From Deltaproteobacteria bacterium (GTDB lineage Bacteria; Desulfobacterota; Anaeroferrophillalia; Anaeroferrophillales; Tharpellaceae): a DNA stretch of 7,343 nt. The stretch is taken from assembly GCA_030595135.1 (NCBI GenBank), contig JAUVDU010000067.1:1-7343 (forward strand), in the 5' to 3' direction. Below the pieces are notes generated by a model, which worked only from the letters and a program-made list of their open reading frames with translations, did no database searches and was not told the origin of the DNA. The position numbers were made by a program, and so were the translations under genes. Positions 1-6,925 of this stretch are shown here, in pieces. Numbering within the stretch: position 1 is the first letter of the stretch; each line of letters begins with the position of its first letter.

Positions 1-16
1 GCTTTGGGATGCATGA
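1..16 (+). CDS. C-terminal tail of upstream gene, possibly LetA/PqiA-like (partial)
   Basis: Only the last codons are present. In the second frame the bases read Leu-Trp-Asp-Ala followed by TGA at 14-16. PqiA/LetA inner-membrane proteins, as I remember the family, often end in a motif of the type DPRLLWD, and the gene expected before a PqiB/LetB-type MCE gene is exactly that partner. The other two frames also stay open to stops at 28-30 and 33-35, so the frame is inferred from context and the LWD match alone. Confidence 0.3.
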
Positions 17-33
17 GGACAGGACTTTAAGTT

Positions 34-40
34 GAAGAGG
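34..40 (+). promoter_or_regulatory. Ribosome binding site that sets the MCE gene start
   Basis: GAAGAGG lies six bases before the ATG at 47. An in-frame TTG at 32 would add five residues and has its own purine-rich AGGAC repeat at 16-25. The ATG with the stronger, well-spaced site is preferred. Confidence 0.5.
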
Positions 41-46
41 CCAACC

Positions 47-2719
47 ATGGAAAAACCTGTGAAAAAAAAGAGACGTGGGATTTCACCGATCTGGATTTTG
101 CCGATTATCGCCTTAATGATCGGCGGCTGGCTGCTCTACAAGAGCTACCGTGATGCGGGCATCGATATCACGGTCAACTTTGCCAACGCCGAAGGCATTA
201 CGATCGGCAAAACCAAGGTGATCTACAAAGGCATTACGGTTGGTATAGTCCGGGATATCCAAATCAATCCCGAGGTCAACAGTGTTGCCCTACACATCGA
301 AATGGATCGCGTAACTGAAAAAGCATTAGTCAAAGATCTCAAATTCTGGGTCGTCAAACCGGAGGTCTCGGCCGGTCGGGTCCGCGGCCTCGACACCCTG
401 CTCTCAGGCAGCTATATAGGCGTTCAGCGCGGGGTCTCCAAGATTCCCTGCCACAAATTCACCGGGCTTACGAAATCCCCCCCGGCTCCGTCCAACGCTC
501 CAGGCCTCCATATAAAATTAACAGCTAAAAATCTAGGCTCAATCCAGCGCGACACCCAGATCTACTATAAAAACATTACAATTGGTTCAGTGCAAAAATA
601 TATACTTAAAAAAAATGGTAGAGGGGTGGTTATTGACGTTCATATCGAGCCCCAATATCAACACCTGATCAAAACCAGAACCCGCTTCTGGAACAGTAGC
701 GGCATCAGTTTTAAGGGAGGACTCTCGGGCTTTAAGTTCCGCATGGAGAGCCTGGCAGCATTAGTCTATGGCGGCATCAGCCTCTATACCCCCGGATACC
801 AGAGCCTAAGCCCGGTCGCGGAAAATGGCCGCATCTACCCGCTTTACGAAGATTTCGAAGATGCTGAATTTGGCCTTAAAATGACATTGCAATTGCCCAC
901 TGCCCAAGGCATTGAAGTTGATTCAACCAAAGTGTTGCATCGCGGCTTTCAGGCCGGGATCGTCACCGACATAACTTTTGATGATGAAAAACAGATTATT
1001 ACGGCCCATATCAACATCGACCCCCGGGCCGAATCGATCTTACGCGAAGGAACCCGTTTCTGGATCGTCAAACCCGAGATTTCCGTCAATCGAGTACGCC
1101 ACCTCGATACCCTCTTGAAAGGTGTCTATATCGCCTATGAACCGGGTGACGGTATTTATAAAGACTATTTCGTGGCCCAAAAAGCTCCGCTTACCGATGA
1201 AATTCCACCAGCCGGCAAAAGCTTTTCTCTGGTTTCCGAGAATTCAAAGTCTTTTGCCGTTGCCGCTCCGATTCTTTATCGTAATCTTCAGGTTGGAGAG
1301 ATAACCGATTTTGATCTTGATGCTGATGGCCTTAAGATTCGGGGAGAAATCTTAATTTATAAAAAATATGCCCACCTGATTAAGACCAACTCGGTTTTCT
1401 GGAAAAGCGGCGGCATCAAGATCAATGCCGGACTTGGTGGGGTTAAAATCGAAAGCGGCACCATGGCTACATTGCTGGCCGGAGGACTCAGCTTTACCAA
1501 TCCCGAGACCAAGAAAAGTAAAGATAACCAAGCTCCGAAATCTCACAGTTTTACAGTTCATGAGAGCTATCAGGCGGCCATAGAGAAAGTTCCGGCTTTG
1601 CAGGCTCAGGGTTTAAGTGTCCGAATCAAGACGGCTAATGGCAAAGATTTTTCTATCGGTTCACCGATACTCTACAAACATATCGAGGTCGGTAAAATAA
1701 CCGGTTTTGCCCTGGAAGAGGGTGGCGACAATATTTTGATTGATGTTTTTATCGCCAAAAAATATGTTCACCTGCTGAAGAGCACAAGTCTCTTCCATAA
1801 TGTCAGCGGGATTACAGTTGAAGGAGGGCTCTCATCCGGGATTGAACTTAAAACTGGTTCCATTAAAAGTATTCTTGCCGGCGGCATCGCTTTTTTTACT
1901 CCGGAACCCGGCAAACCGGCTTTACTCGGTTCGCAATACATCCTCTACGCCAGCCGCCAGGCGGCTCTTGAGATTGATAAGCAACTGATTACTATGAGGT
2001 TTACGAACTCCCAAGGACTTAAACCGGGAGTCGAGGTTCGCTATCAAGGAATTGCCATCGGCAGCATCCGGGAAGTTGACTTTACCGCCGCCATGGATGC
2101 CGTAATCTGCCAAGCTATGATCGAGAAACGGGCGGCTAAACTTTTTACAATCGACACCGTAATCTGGCTCGTCAGCCCCGAAGTCTCACTCTCCGGCATC
2201 AATAATCTTGATACCATCATCTCCGGATCTTACATCAATCTACGGCCCGGCAACGGAACTCCGATCACGGAATTCATTGCTCTCAATACACCACCGGCAC
2301 TAGAAAGCGTAGCCATCGGTTTAAATATTGTTCTCGAAGCCGACCAACTTGGCTCATTAAAAAAAGGCTCTCCGCTCTACTATCGCCAAATAAAAATTGG
2401 CCGGGTAACCGGGGCCAAACTTTCACCAACGGCACAAAAAGTCTTAATCCATGTCAATATCGCTCCCCCTTACCAGAAACTGGTTTACTGCAACTCCAAA
2501 TTTTGGAATGGTAGCGGTATAAACGTCAAGGCCGGGCTCTTCTCGGGGGTTAAGATCACCACGGAATCACTCGAAGCAATTATTGCCGGCGGACTCTGCA
2601 TGGCGACGCCCGAAGGCGAAGCCATGGGGCCCAGAGCTTTACCGAAACAGCGCTACAAACTGCACAAAGAAGCAAAAAAAGGCTGGCTCGACTGGCAACC
2701 GGCTCTGACGGCAAATTGA
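47..2719 (+). CDS. Seven-MCE-domain lipid transport protein (LetB/YebT-type, PqiB family)
   Basis: This is a periplasm-spanning MCE protein, anchored in the inner membrane and expected to form a hexameric tunnel for lipids between inner and outer membranes. From the ATG at 47 it is 890 residues, close to E. coli LetB (about 877, also seven MCE domains) and longer than PqiB (three). A lysine/arginine-rich N-terminus precedes one membrane segment at about 11-33. MCE domains then lie at roughly 38-127, 151-248, 274-365, 391-484, 521-618, 645-734 and 754-855, with a short lysine-rich tail. Each repeats the signature Y-(K/R)-x-I-x-(V/I)-G and a later FW motif (degenerate in domain 5). Domains 1, 3 and 6 carry FW/W-VKPE(V/I)S...LDT(L/I)(L/I)-G-YI. 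Domains 2, 4, 5 and 7 carry a SGI/GGI...GGL...(L/I)AGG(L/I) type. Known from the family: LetB works with LetA. Inferred: the same role here. The symbol is left empty because orthology to letB cannot be shown without a search. Confidence 0.93.
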   Translation: MEKPVKKKRRGISPIWILPIIALMIGGWLLYKSYRDAGIDITVNFANAEGITIGKTKVIYKGITVGIVRDIQINPEVNSVALHIEMDRVTEKALVKDLKFWVVKPEVSAGRVRGLDTLLSGSYIGVQRGVSKIPCHKFTGLTKSPPAPSNAPGLHIKLTAKNLGSIQRDTQIYYKNITIGSVQKYILKKNGRGVVIDVHIEPQYQHLIKTRTRFWNSSGISFKGGLSGFKFRMESLAALVYGGISLYTPGYQSLSPVAENGRIYPLYEDFEDAEFGLKMTLQLPTAQGIEVDSTKVLHRGFQAGIVTDITFDDEKQIITAHINIDPRAESILREGTRFWIVKPEISVNRVRHLDTLLKGVYIAYEPGDGIYKDYFVAQKAPLTDEIPPAGKSFSLVSENSKSFAVAAPILYRNLQVGEITDFDLDADGLKIRGEILIYKKYAHLIKTNSVFWKSGGIKINAGLGGVKIESGTMATLLAGGLSFTNPETKKSKDNQAPKSHSFTVHESYQAAIEKVPALQAQGLSVRIKTANGKDFSIGSPILYKHIEVGKITGFALEEGGDNILIDVFIAKKYVHLLKSTSLFHNVSGITVEGGLSSGIELKTGSIKSILAGGIAFFTPEPGKPALLGSQYILYASRQAALEIDKQLITMRFTNSQGLKPGVEVRYQGIAIGSIREVDFTAAMDAVICQAMIEKRAAKLFTIDTVIWLVSPEVSLSGINNLDTIISGSYINLRPGNGTPITEFIALNTPPALESVAIGLNIVLEADQLGSLKKGSPLYYRQIKIGRVTGAKLSPTAQKVLIHVNIAPPYQKLVYCNSKFWNGSGINVKAGLFSGVKITTESLEAIIAGGLCMATPEGEAMGPRALPKQRYKLHKEAKKGWLDWQPALTAN

Positions 2720-2763
2720 CTGAAAGCGGTTATAAAGTTACATAATACAACAGGAGACTACTA

Positions 2764-4023
2764 ATGCATCAACGTAAAAATCTTTTCATTTCATGCCAAT
2801 TTATAACGTTTATAATACTTTTAATCTGGTGCGGAAGCGCCCTGGCGGCTGCCCCTCCCCCTTTTCAAACAACTCCGGTCAATCTTAAAAGCGCCGATCT
2901 GTTGCCGGCAAACCTGCTTAAGGGTGATAATTACCGGATTGCCGCCAACGTCCAGAACGACGGCATCATCAACACCTACCAACTCGACACCGCTGACGGC
3001 TTTATCTTTGTTGAGAGTACGGCGGAACTGCTGGCGCGCATCAATGAGCTCAACGCTCTTGCAAAAATGAACGAGATGGAACGTTTAGGGATTTTCAAAG
3101 ACTCACTGGTGGCCGGGGTCAAGGCTCCAGTTAAACTAGCCGGCAATCTCGTCACCGCCCCGATTGAAAGCACCAAAAATATCGTCAAGGGAACCGGCAG
3201 TTTTATCAGTAATCTTGGCAGCTCAATCTTCAGCGGCGACCCCAAACAGGACAATATCCTTAAAGTCGCCCTGGGCTATGATGTCGCCAAACGCAAATTC
3301 GCCTTTGAATTTCTGATCAACCCCTATTCCGATTACGAGCCGGTAATTATACGCCTCGGGCAAATCTCCGGCGCCGCCGTAGCCGGCGGCATTTTACCGA
3401 GAACCGCCATGATGGCGGTCGGCGGCCCCGTCGGTTACACTCTGGGGATATCGGCAATCGCCAAAGGTATGAAAGCCCTGGTTCGGGACAATTCACCCAC
3501 GCAATTGCGTGCAATCAACAAAAAGAAGTTGATTGGAATGAATGTTGCGCCGGAAATGATTAAGGTTTTTCTCGACAACTACAGCTATGATCCGGAGACC
3601 CGAACCATCCTTATCGGTGAGCTCGAAAGCCTGAAAGAGGTTAAGGGACGCAGCTTTTTCATTGCCGCCGCCACCCTGGCCGACGAAGAAACCAGTGCCC
3701 GGCTCTTCCAGGTGACCGCCCAGATGATGGCCGACTACCACCGCCTGGTCGCTCCCGTCGTCCATGTCGGTGCCATCAGCGGCCGCCCCATTTTGAAAAA
3801 CCGCGAAGGTATAATTGTCTTACCGCTGCCGGTCGATTATATCTTCTGGACGGCAAACGTCGCCTCCAAACTTCAACTTATTGAAAACGGTATAACCCAC
3901 ATCAAAGATGTCAAAGGCAAAGAGTTGTGGGTCAGTGGCAAGGTGGAACAACTCACCGGCGAACAGATCAGCAATCGGGGCTGGAAAATCATCCAGAATG
4001 TCATCCCGCTGGTGACTCAGTAG
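2764..4023 (+). CDS. Exported protein of unknown family in the MCE operon
   Basis: A 419-residue protein that I do not recognise as a named family. It begins with a clear Sec signal peptide: basic MHQRK, a hydrophobic core at about 7-22, and an Ala-Leu-Ala site suggesting cleavage after residue 28. A short Pro-rich stretch follows. A probably helical segment at about 85-160 contains several Lys-Gly-Ser rich amphipathic stretches. A conserved-looking block at 175-200 ends in NPYSDYEP, and a glycine/alanine-rich hydrophobic stretch follows at about 200-235. The last 60 residues read like a small beta domain. AGGAG at 2752-2756, seven bases before the ATG, supports the start. The gene is 44 bases after the MCE gene and probably shares its transcript. 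E. coli pqiABC has the lipoprotein PqiC in this slot, but this protein has no lipobox and no PqiC resemblance that I can see. It probably acts in the periplasm or at the outer membrane; the function is unknown. Confidence 0.85.
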   Translation: MHQRKNLFISCQFITFIILLIWCGSALAAAPPPFQTTPVNLKSADLLPANLLKGDNYRIAANVQNDGIINTYQLDTADGFIFVESTAELLARINELNALAKMNEMERLGIFKDSLVAGVKAPVKLAGNLVTAPIESTKNIVKGTGSFISNLGSSIFSGDPKQDNILKVALGYDVAKRKFAFEFLINPYSDYEPVIIRLGQISGAAVAGGILPRTAMMAVGGPVGYTLGISAIAKGMKALVRDNSPTQLRAINKKKLIGMNVAPEMIKVFLDNYSYDPETRTILIGELESLKEVKGRSFFIAAATLADEETSARLFQVTAQMMADYHRLVAPVVHVGAISGRPILKNREGIIVLPLPVDYIFWTANVASKLQLIENGITHIKDVKGKELWVSGKVEQLTGEQISNRGWKIIQNVIPLVTQ

Positions 4024-4034
4024 TGGTTTTAAGC

Positions 4035-4055
4035 GGGAAGTGGGAAGTGGAAAGT
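4035..4055 (+). repeat. Three-copy 7-base tandem repeat at gene junction
   Basis: Units GGGAAGT (4035-4041), GGGAAGT (4042-4048) and GGAAAGT (4049-4055) follow one another with one mismatch. They lie just after the stop of the exported-protein gene and over the proposed start of the kinase gene. The purine-rich copies may double as its ribosome binding site. Confidence 0.7.
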
Positions 4056-4907
4056 GAATTAAAGGCCCTAAGTGAGAGGCGCAGGCCTTGCCATTTCCAT
4101 GGCAATCGGCTCTATTTTGCTCCGGACTGGGAGGAAAAGCTCAAAGAGATCGGCCTGGTTCAAGGAAGCTGCTGGGATAAACTCGAACCCGGCGAACGGG
4201 TGACTCGCAGCAAACGCACCAACGCCTACAAGGCTACTCTGGCAGATGGCGAGACCGTCTATTTCAAACGCTATCTGCTCTTTGGCAAACCTTTTAAATT
4301 TTACCTGCGCCCGAGCGAAACCGCCGTCGAACTTTTCAGTTATACGGAGATGGCAAAACTCAAGATCCCGATTGCCGAACCTGTAGCTGTCGGCGAGATC
4401 CGTCGTTGCGGCTCACTTTTCGCCTGTTGCATCGTCACTCGGGGTATCCCCGAGACTATCACTTTAGAAGATTACGCCGTCCATGAGTGGACGTTCCTGC
4501 CTCAACAAAAGCGGCAAAAAGCCTTCTCCACTATCTCGGCAACGGTTTGTAAACATATTCAGACTATGCATGGGGCCGGTTTTTTTCATTTCGACCCGAA
4601 ATGGCGCAACATCCTGATTCGACAAACCCCTGAAAAAGAGATTAGCGGTCTCTGGTGGATCGATAGCCCGCGCGGGCGCAAACTACCATCCTGGCGCCGT
4701 GAATATGGGATTGTCTATGATCTCTCCAGCCTCTGCCGCCTGGCCCTCTCTTTTTTAAGCCGGAGCCAACGCTTACGCTTTCTCTACGCCTACTGCGGCC
4801 CACAAATAACGCGCAAAGAGGTCAAAAAACTCGCCTTAAAAATCAATCAACACCTCCAACGCCATCCGCCGAAGCTGATTAAACCGGAAAGACGAAAATC
4901 ACTTTAA
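4047..4907 (+). CDS. Lipopolysaccharide core kinase, Kdo/WaaP family
   Basis: A predicted kinase of the eukaryotic-like fold used by WaaP/KdkA enzymes, which phosphorylate heptose or Kdo in the LPS inner core at the cytoplasmic face. The proposed start is GTG at 4047 (286 residues), with GGGAAG six bases upstream. GTG at 4023, whose G is shared with the preceding TAG stop, is the alternative (294 residues). The ATG at 3927 would overlap the previous gene by 97 bases and translate unrelated sequence, so it is unlikely. Numbered from 4047, the nucleotide-binding lysine is K74 in YFKRY, a helix-C glutamate is E95, the catalytic loop HFDPKWRN holds D183 and N188, and WIDSPRGRK holds the metal-binding D206. 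All key kinase residues are therefore present. Placement behind an MCE lipid transporter fits an envelope role. Whether the acceptor is heptose, Kdo or another sugar cannot be read from the sequence. Confidence 0.85.
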   Translation: MESELKALSERRRPCHFHGNRLYFAPDWEEKLKEIGLVQGSCWDKLEPGERVTRSKRTNAYKATLADGETVYFKRYLLFGKPFKFYLRPSETAVELFSYTEMAKLKIPIAEPVAVGEIRRCGSLFACCIVTRGIPETITLEDYAVHEWTFLPQQKRQKAFSTISATVCKHIQTMHGAGFFHFDPKWRNILIRQTPEKEISGLWWIDSPRGRKLPSWRREYGIVYDLSSLCRLALSFLSRSQRLRFLYAYCGPQITRKEVKKLALKINQHLQRHPPKLIKPERRKSL

Positions 4908-4945
4908 ACCGAATTCCCGAATCTGATCCTTTGCCCGTCAGCCAC

Positions 4946-5206
4946 TTAGTAGTGATAGCGACACTGGGCAATGATAAGTAGATCATCAATAATCGTATAG
5001 ACAAGCCGATGCTCAGATGTGATCCTTCTTGAAAAATATCCTTGAAGATTATCTTTTAGCAGTTCCGGTTTTCCAAGACCATCACTACTGTTGGGTGCTC
5101 TTTTTATGTCTGTCAAAAGTAGGTTGATACGTTTTAAGATCTTTTTTTCAGTTTTCTGCCAGTAAAGATAATCATCCCATCCTTTGTCTGTAAATCCGAC
5201 AATCAT
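4946..5206 (-). CDS. yoeB: YoeB-type toxin, ribosome-dependent mRNA interferase
   Basis: This 86-residue protein matches E. coli YoeB (84 residues) along its whole length. Conserved blocks include GKPELLK, SRRIT-EHRLVY and the C-terminal CRYHY. The residues matching the catalytic set of E. coli YoeB (E46, R65, H83) are E48, R67 and H85, so the toxin appears intact. The family cleaves mRNA in the ribosomal A site and is neutralised by YefM. The ATG overlaps the antitoxin stop as ATGA (5203-5206), so translation is coupled and the antitoxin is made first. No frameshift is visible. Confidence 0.95.
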   Translation of the reverse strand: MIVGFTDKGWDDYLYWQKTEKKILKRINLLLTDIKRAPNSSDGLGKPELLKDNLQGYFSRRITSEHRLVYTIIDDLLIIAQCRYHY

Positions 5207-5454
5207 ACATCAATCTCAACTTTTTTGAATTCTGCTTTTTCAATCTGCTCCACAGCATCAAGTAATCTATCGCGATTATTTTTCGATGATAACAGATACA
5301 TCGTCTCTTTCATTGCACTGTACTCATCATAAGAAAGTAATACCGCAGATTTATTATCTTTTGTCGTAATAATGTATTCATCAAAATCATCACAAACTTT
5401 ATCGATCAAAGTTCGTAAATTATTTCTTGCCTGTGAATAAAATACAGCTTGCAT
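5203..5454 (-). CDS. yefM: YefM-type antitoxin (Phd/YefM family)
   Basis: From the ATG at 5454 this is an 83-residue protein, the same length as E. coli YefM. Its N-terminal half, beginning MQAVFYSQARNNL, is the DNA-binding Phd/YefM fold. The middle block SAVLLSYDEYSAMKETMYLLSS is typical of the family, and the charged C-terminus (about 60-83) is the part expected to wrap the toxin. The reading frame stays open upstream to 5553, but that extension would run through the promoter and operator. GGAGG at 5460-5464 supports the shorter start. The protein should repress its own operon at the inverted repeat just upstream, more strongly in complex with YoeB. Confidence 0.93.
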   Translation of the reverse strand: MQAVFYSQARNNLRTLIDKVCDDFDEYIITTKDNKSAVLLSYDEYSAMKETMYLLSSKNNRDRLLDAVEQIEKAEFKKVEIDV

Positions 5455-5459
5455 TTTAG

Positions 5460-5464
5460 CCTCC
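5460..5464 (-). promoter_or_regulatory. Ribosome binding site of yefM
   Basis: GGAGG on the - strand, five bases before the ATG at 5454. It selects this start over the longer open frame. Confidence 0.8.
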
Positions 5465-5470
5465 AATTTA

Positions 5471-5490
5471 ATTGACAACATATTGTCAAT
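5471..5490 (-). promoter_or_regulatory. Inverted-repeat operator of the yefM-yoeB operon
   Basis: Perfect 8-base arms ATTGACAA and TTGTCAAT flank the spacer CATA. The site overlaps the end of the predicted -10 element and the likely transcription start. YefM-YoeB complexes are known to autorepress at palindromes in this position, so this is the expected target, though binding is inferred. Confidence 0.75.
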
Positions 5491-5517
5491 ATACCATACT
5501 GAAGTCACGGGTGTCAA
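5488..5517 (-). promoter_or_regulatory. Sigma70-type promoter of yefM-yoeB
   Basis: On the - strand TTGACA (5517-5512) is a perfect -35 box. It is followed after 18 bases by TATATT (5493-5488), a good -10 box. Transcription should start near 5481, inside the operator, giving a leader of roughly 25-30 bases that contains the GGAGG site. Confidence 0.7.
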
Positions 5518-5562
5518 GTTTGATGGCTGGGTCAAGAAATAGGGAGGGGTCAATCAATTCGG
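5509..5562. repeat. Weak three-copy 18-base periodicity upstream of yefM
   Basis: TCAA recurs at 5514, 5532 and 5550, each time after a G-rich run (GGGTG, CTGGG, AGGGG) and with GG closing each 18-base unit (5509-5526, 5527-5544, 5545-5562). The core identity is short, so this may be chance or the remains of a duplicated segment. The first copy contains the -35 box of the yefM promoter. Confidence 0.35.
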
Positions 5563-5580
5563 CATGGATTTAAGCTTCGT

Positions 5581-6831
5581 TCATGGCTCGATGTCTACCC
5601 ACAATGCACTGATGGGTACGGCGTACATCCGTTCTCCAAAAGGCAAAACCATGTCGCCATCATAAAAAACGATCCCCACTCTCCACAATTTGCCAACCGC
5701 AGATTGCAATTTCTTAAGCCCCCGGAAATCCTTTTCCATAACCGTGGCTGCCGCTTTCACCTCAACGGCTATAATTTCACCACCATTTTGCTCCATGACA
5801 ATATCGACCTCATACTGATCCTTGTCGCGAAAATGGTAAAAACAGAGGTCAGCGTCGGCCCAGCTTGCCTGACGGCGCAATTCATTATAGACAAAACTTT
5901 CGAGTAGATGGCCCATTCTGCTGCGATCCGCATCCAGCCGTTCGGCGTTCATCCCCAGCAGTACTGCCGCCAGCCCCGTGTCTGTCATATGCACTTTCGG
6001 GGTTTTTATCAGGCGCTTACCCCGGTTGCCGTGCCATGCCGGCAAAACGTCCACCAGGAAGATATTCTTAAGCAAGGAAAAATAGGTGGATGTCGTTTGG
6101 CGTGTCATCTGGAACGGCGCTGCAATCGCGCTCATATTCAACAGCTGCGCACTTTGCACAGACGCCAACTGAAGAATTTTCGGAATACTCTCAAGATTGC
6201 TGATCTGCGCCAGTTCACGAATATCCCGTTGCACCAGGGTATCGACATAATTCTGATACCATTGCTTTTTACGACGTTCCGTCCCCCTTTTCAAGGGTTC
6301 TGGATAGCCCCCGGCGACAACATAAGCCGCAAGCTGAGCACCCAATTTTCCCAGGCAACGAAAGGTAAAATCATCGCGCAGAATCTGGGTCAGCAAGCCA
6401 ACACCGTTTTTTTCGATTTCACAGCGGGCCAACGGACGCAAATGTAGAATCTCCATACGCCCGGCCAGTGAATCGGCGAGTTTGGGGAGCAGTAATACAT
6501 TGGCCGACCCCGTAAGCAAAAACCGTCCCGGTTGGCGTTGGCGATCCACGGCCTGTTTAATTGAGCTGAACAATTCAGGAACATGTTGAATTTCATCAAG
6601 AATCACTCGCTTATCAAGGCGATCAACAAACCCGACAGGATCCGTTTTGGCCGCCGCCACCAGATTGACATCATCAAAAGTAAGATAGCGGTAGCCGCGC
6701 TCTTTGCCGACCTTTTGCACCAGCGTGGTTTTGCCGCACTGGCGCGGGCCATGAATCAACACCACCGGGGTATCGGTCAGCGCCTCTTCCAGCAGCGGTT
6801 GCAGTAAACGTGGATAATCTGAATCACTCAT
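5581..6831 (-). CDS. AAA_14/DUF4143 ATPase with PD-(D/E)XK-like C-terminal domain
   Basis: A 416-residue protein of the widespread AAA_14 plus DUF4143 architecture, whose cellular role is poorly known. The N-terminal ATPase has Walker A GPRQCGKTT (28-36), Walker B RVILDEIQ (75-82), a sensor-1-like LLTGSAN (105-111) and an AGR motif near 123-125. A winged-helix-like region follows at about 200-265. The C-terminal part holds residues fitting a restriction-endonuclease-like fold: E311, D343 in YEVDIVM, and E357-V-K359 in AVEVKA. All motifs look intact and the length is usual for the family. The ATG at 6831 has no convincing ribosome binding site. A possible -10 box TACTAT (6845-6840) would start transcription almost at the ATG, so a leaderless message is possible. 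The gene lies upstream of yefM-yoeB on the same strand, 126 bases away, and behind a periodic repeat array. It is typical accessory cargo. Nuclease activity is inferred, not shown. Confidence 0.92.
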   Translation of the reverse strand: MSDSDYPRLLQPLLEEALTDTPVVLIHGPRQCGKTTLVQKVGKERGYRYLTFDDVNLVAAAKTDPVGFVDRLDKRVILDEIQHVPELFSSIKQAVDRQRQPGRFLLTGSANVLLLPKLADSLAGRMEILHLRPLARCEIEKNGVGLLTQILRDDFTFRCLGKLGAQLAAYVVAGGYPEPLKRGTERRKKQWYQNYVDTLVQRDIRELAQISNLESIPKILQLASVQSAQLLNMSAIAAPFQMTRQTTSTYFSLLKNIFLVDVLPAWHGNRGKRLIKTPKVHMTDTGLAAVLLGMNAERLDADRSRMGHLLESFVYNELRRQASWADADLCFYHFRDKDQYEVDIVMEQNGGEIIAVEVKAAATVMEKDFRGLKKLQSAVGKLWRVGIVFYDGDMVLPFGERMYAVPISALWVDIEP

Positions 6832-6833
6832 AG

Positions 6834-6925
6834 TGTCTAATAGTAAACCATAACTCCGTCTAATTGTAAAGTTTTATATCGTCCATATGTAAACTAATAC
6901 ATCGTCTAATCGTAAAGCTTGTTAA
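6834..6925 (-). repeat. Four-copy direct repeat, 15-base motif at 23-base period, upstream of the ATPase
   Basis: On the + strand the copies are TGTCTAATAGTAAAC (6834-6848), CGTCTAATTGTAAAG (6857-6871), CGTCCATATGTAAAC (6880-6894) and CGTCTAATCGTAAAG (6903-6917). Starts are exactly 23 bases apart. Read toward the ATPase gene the consensus is (G/C)TTTACNATTAGACG. The eight bases between copies are unrelated to each other. The spacing, about two turns of DNA, places every copy on nearly the same face of the helix, as expected of an array of protein-binding sites. The nearest copy ends three bases before the ATPase ATG, so the array must contain or overlap that gene's promoter. Autoregulation is the simplest reading. 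An iteron-like replication or recombination site is an alternative. Confidence 0.85.

Noticed and set aside
3927..4046. ATG at 3927 as the kinase start
   Set aside because: It would overlap the preceding gene by 97 bases and add about 40 residues that are just its shifted reading; the kinase homology begins later.
4908..4945. Bidirectional terminator between the kinase and yoeB genes
   Set aside because: The 38 bases contain no inverted repeat followed by a T run.
5455..5553. Longer N-terminus of YefM starting at 5553
   Set aside because: It would translate the promoter, operator and ribosome site, and the family is 83 residues long as given by the start at 5454.
5908..6447. A 179-codon + strand ORF inside the ATPase gene
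   Set aside because: It is antisense to a gene with intact motifs and shows no recognisable protein features.
6834..6925. The periodic array as a CRISPR
   Set aside because: Repeats are only 15 bases and spacers only 8, far below CRISPR sizes, and no cas gene is present.
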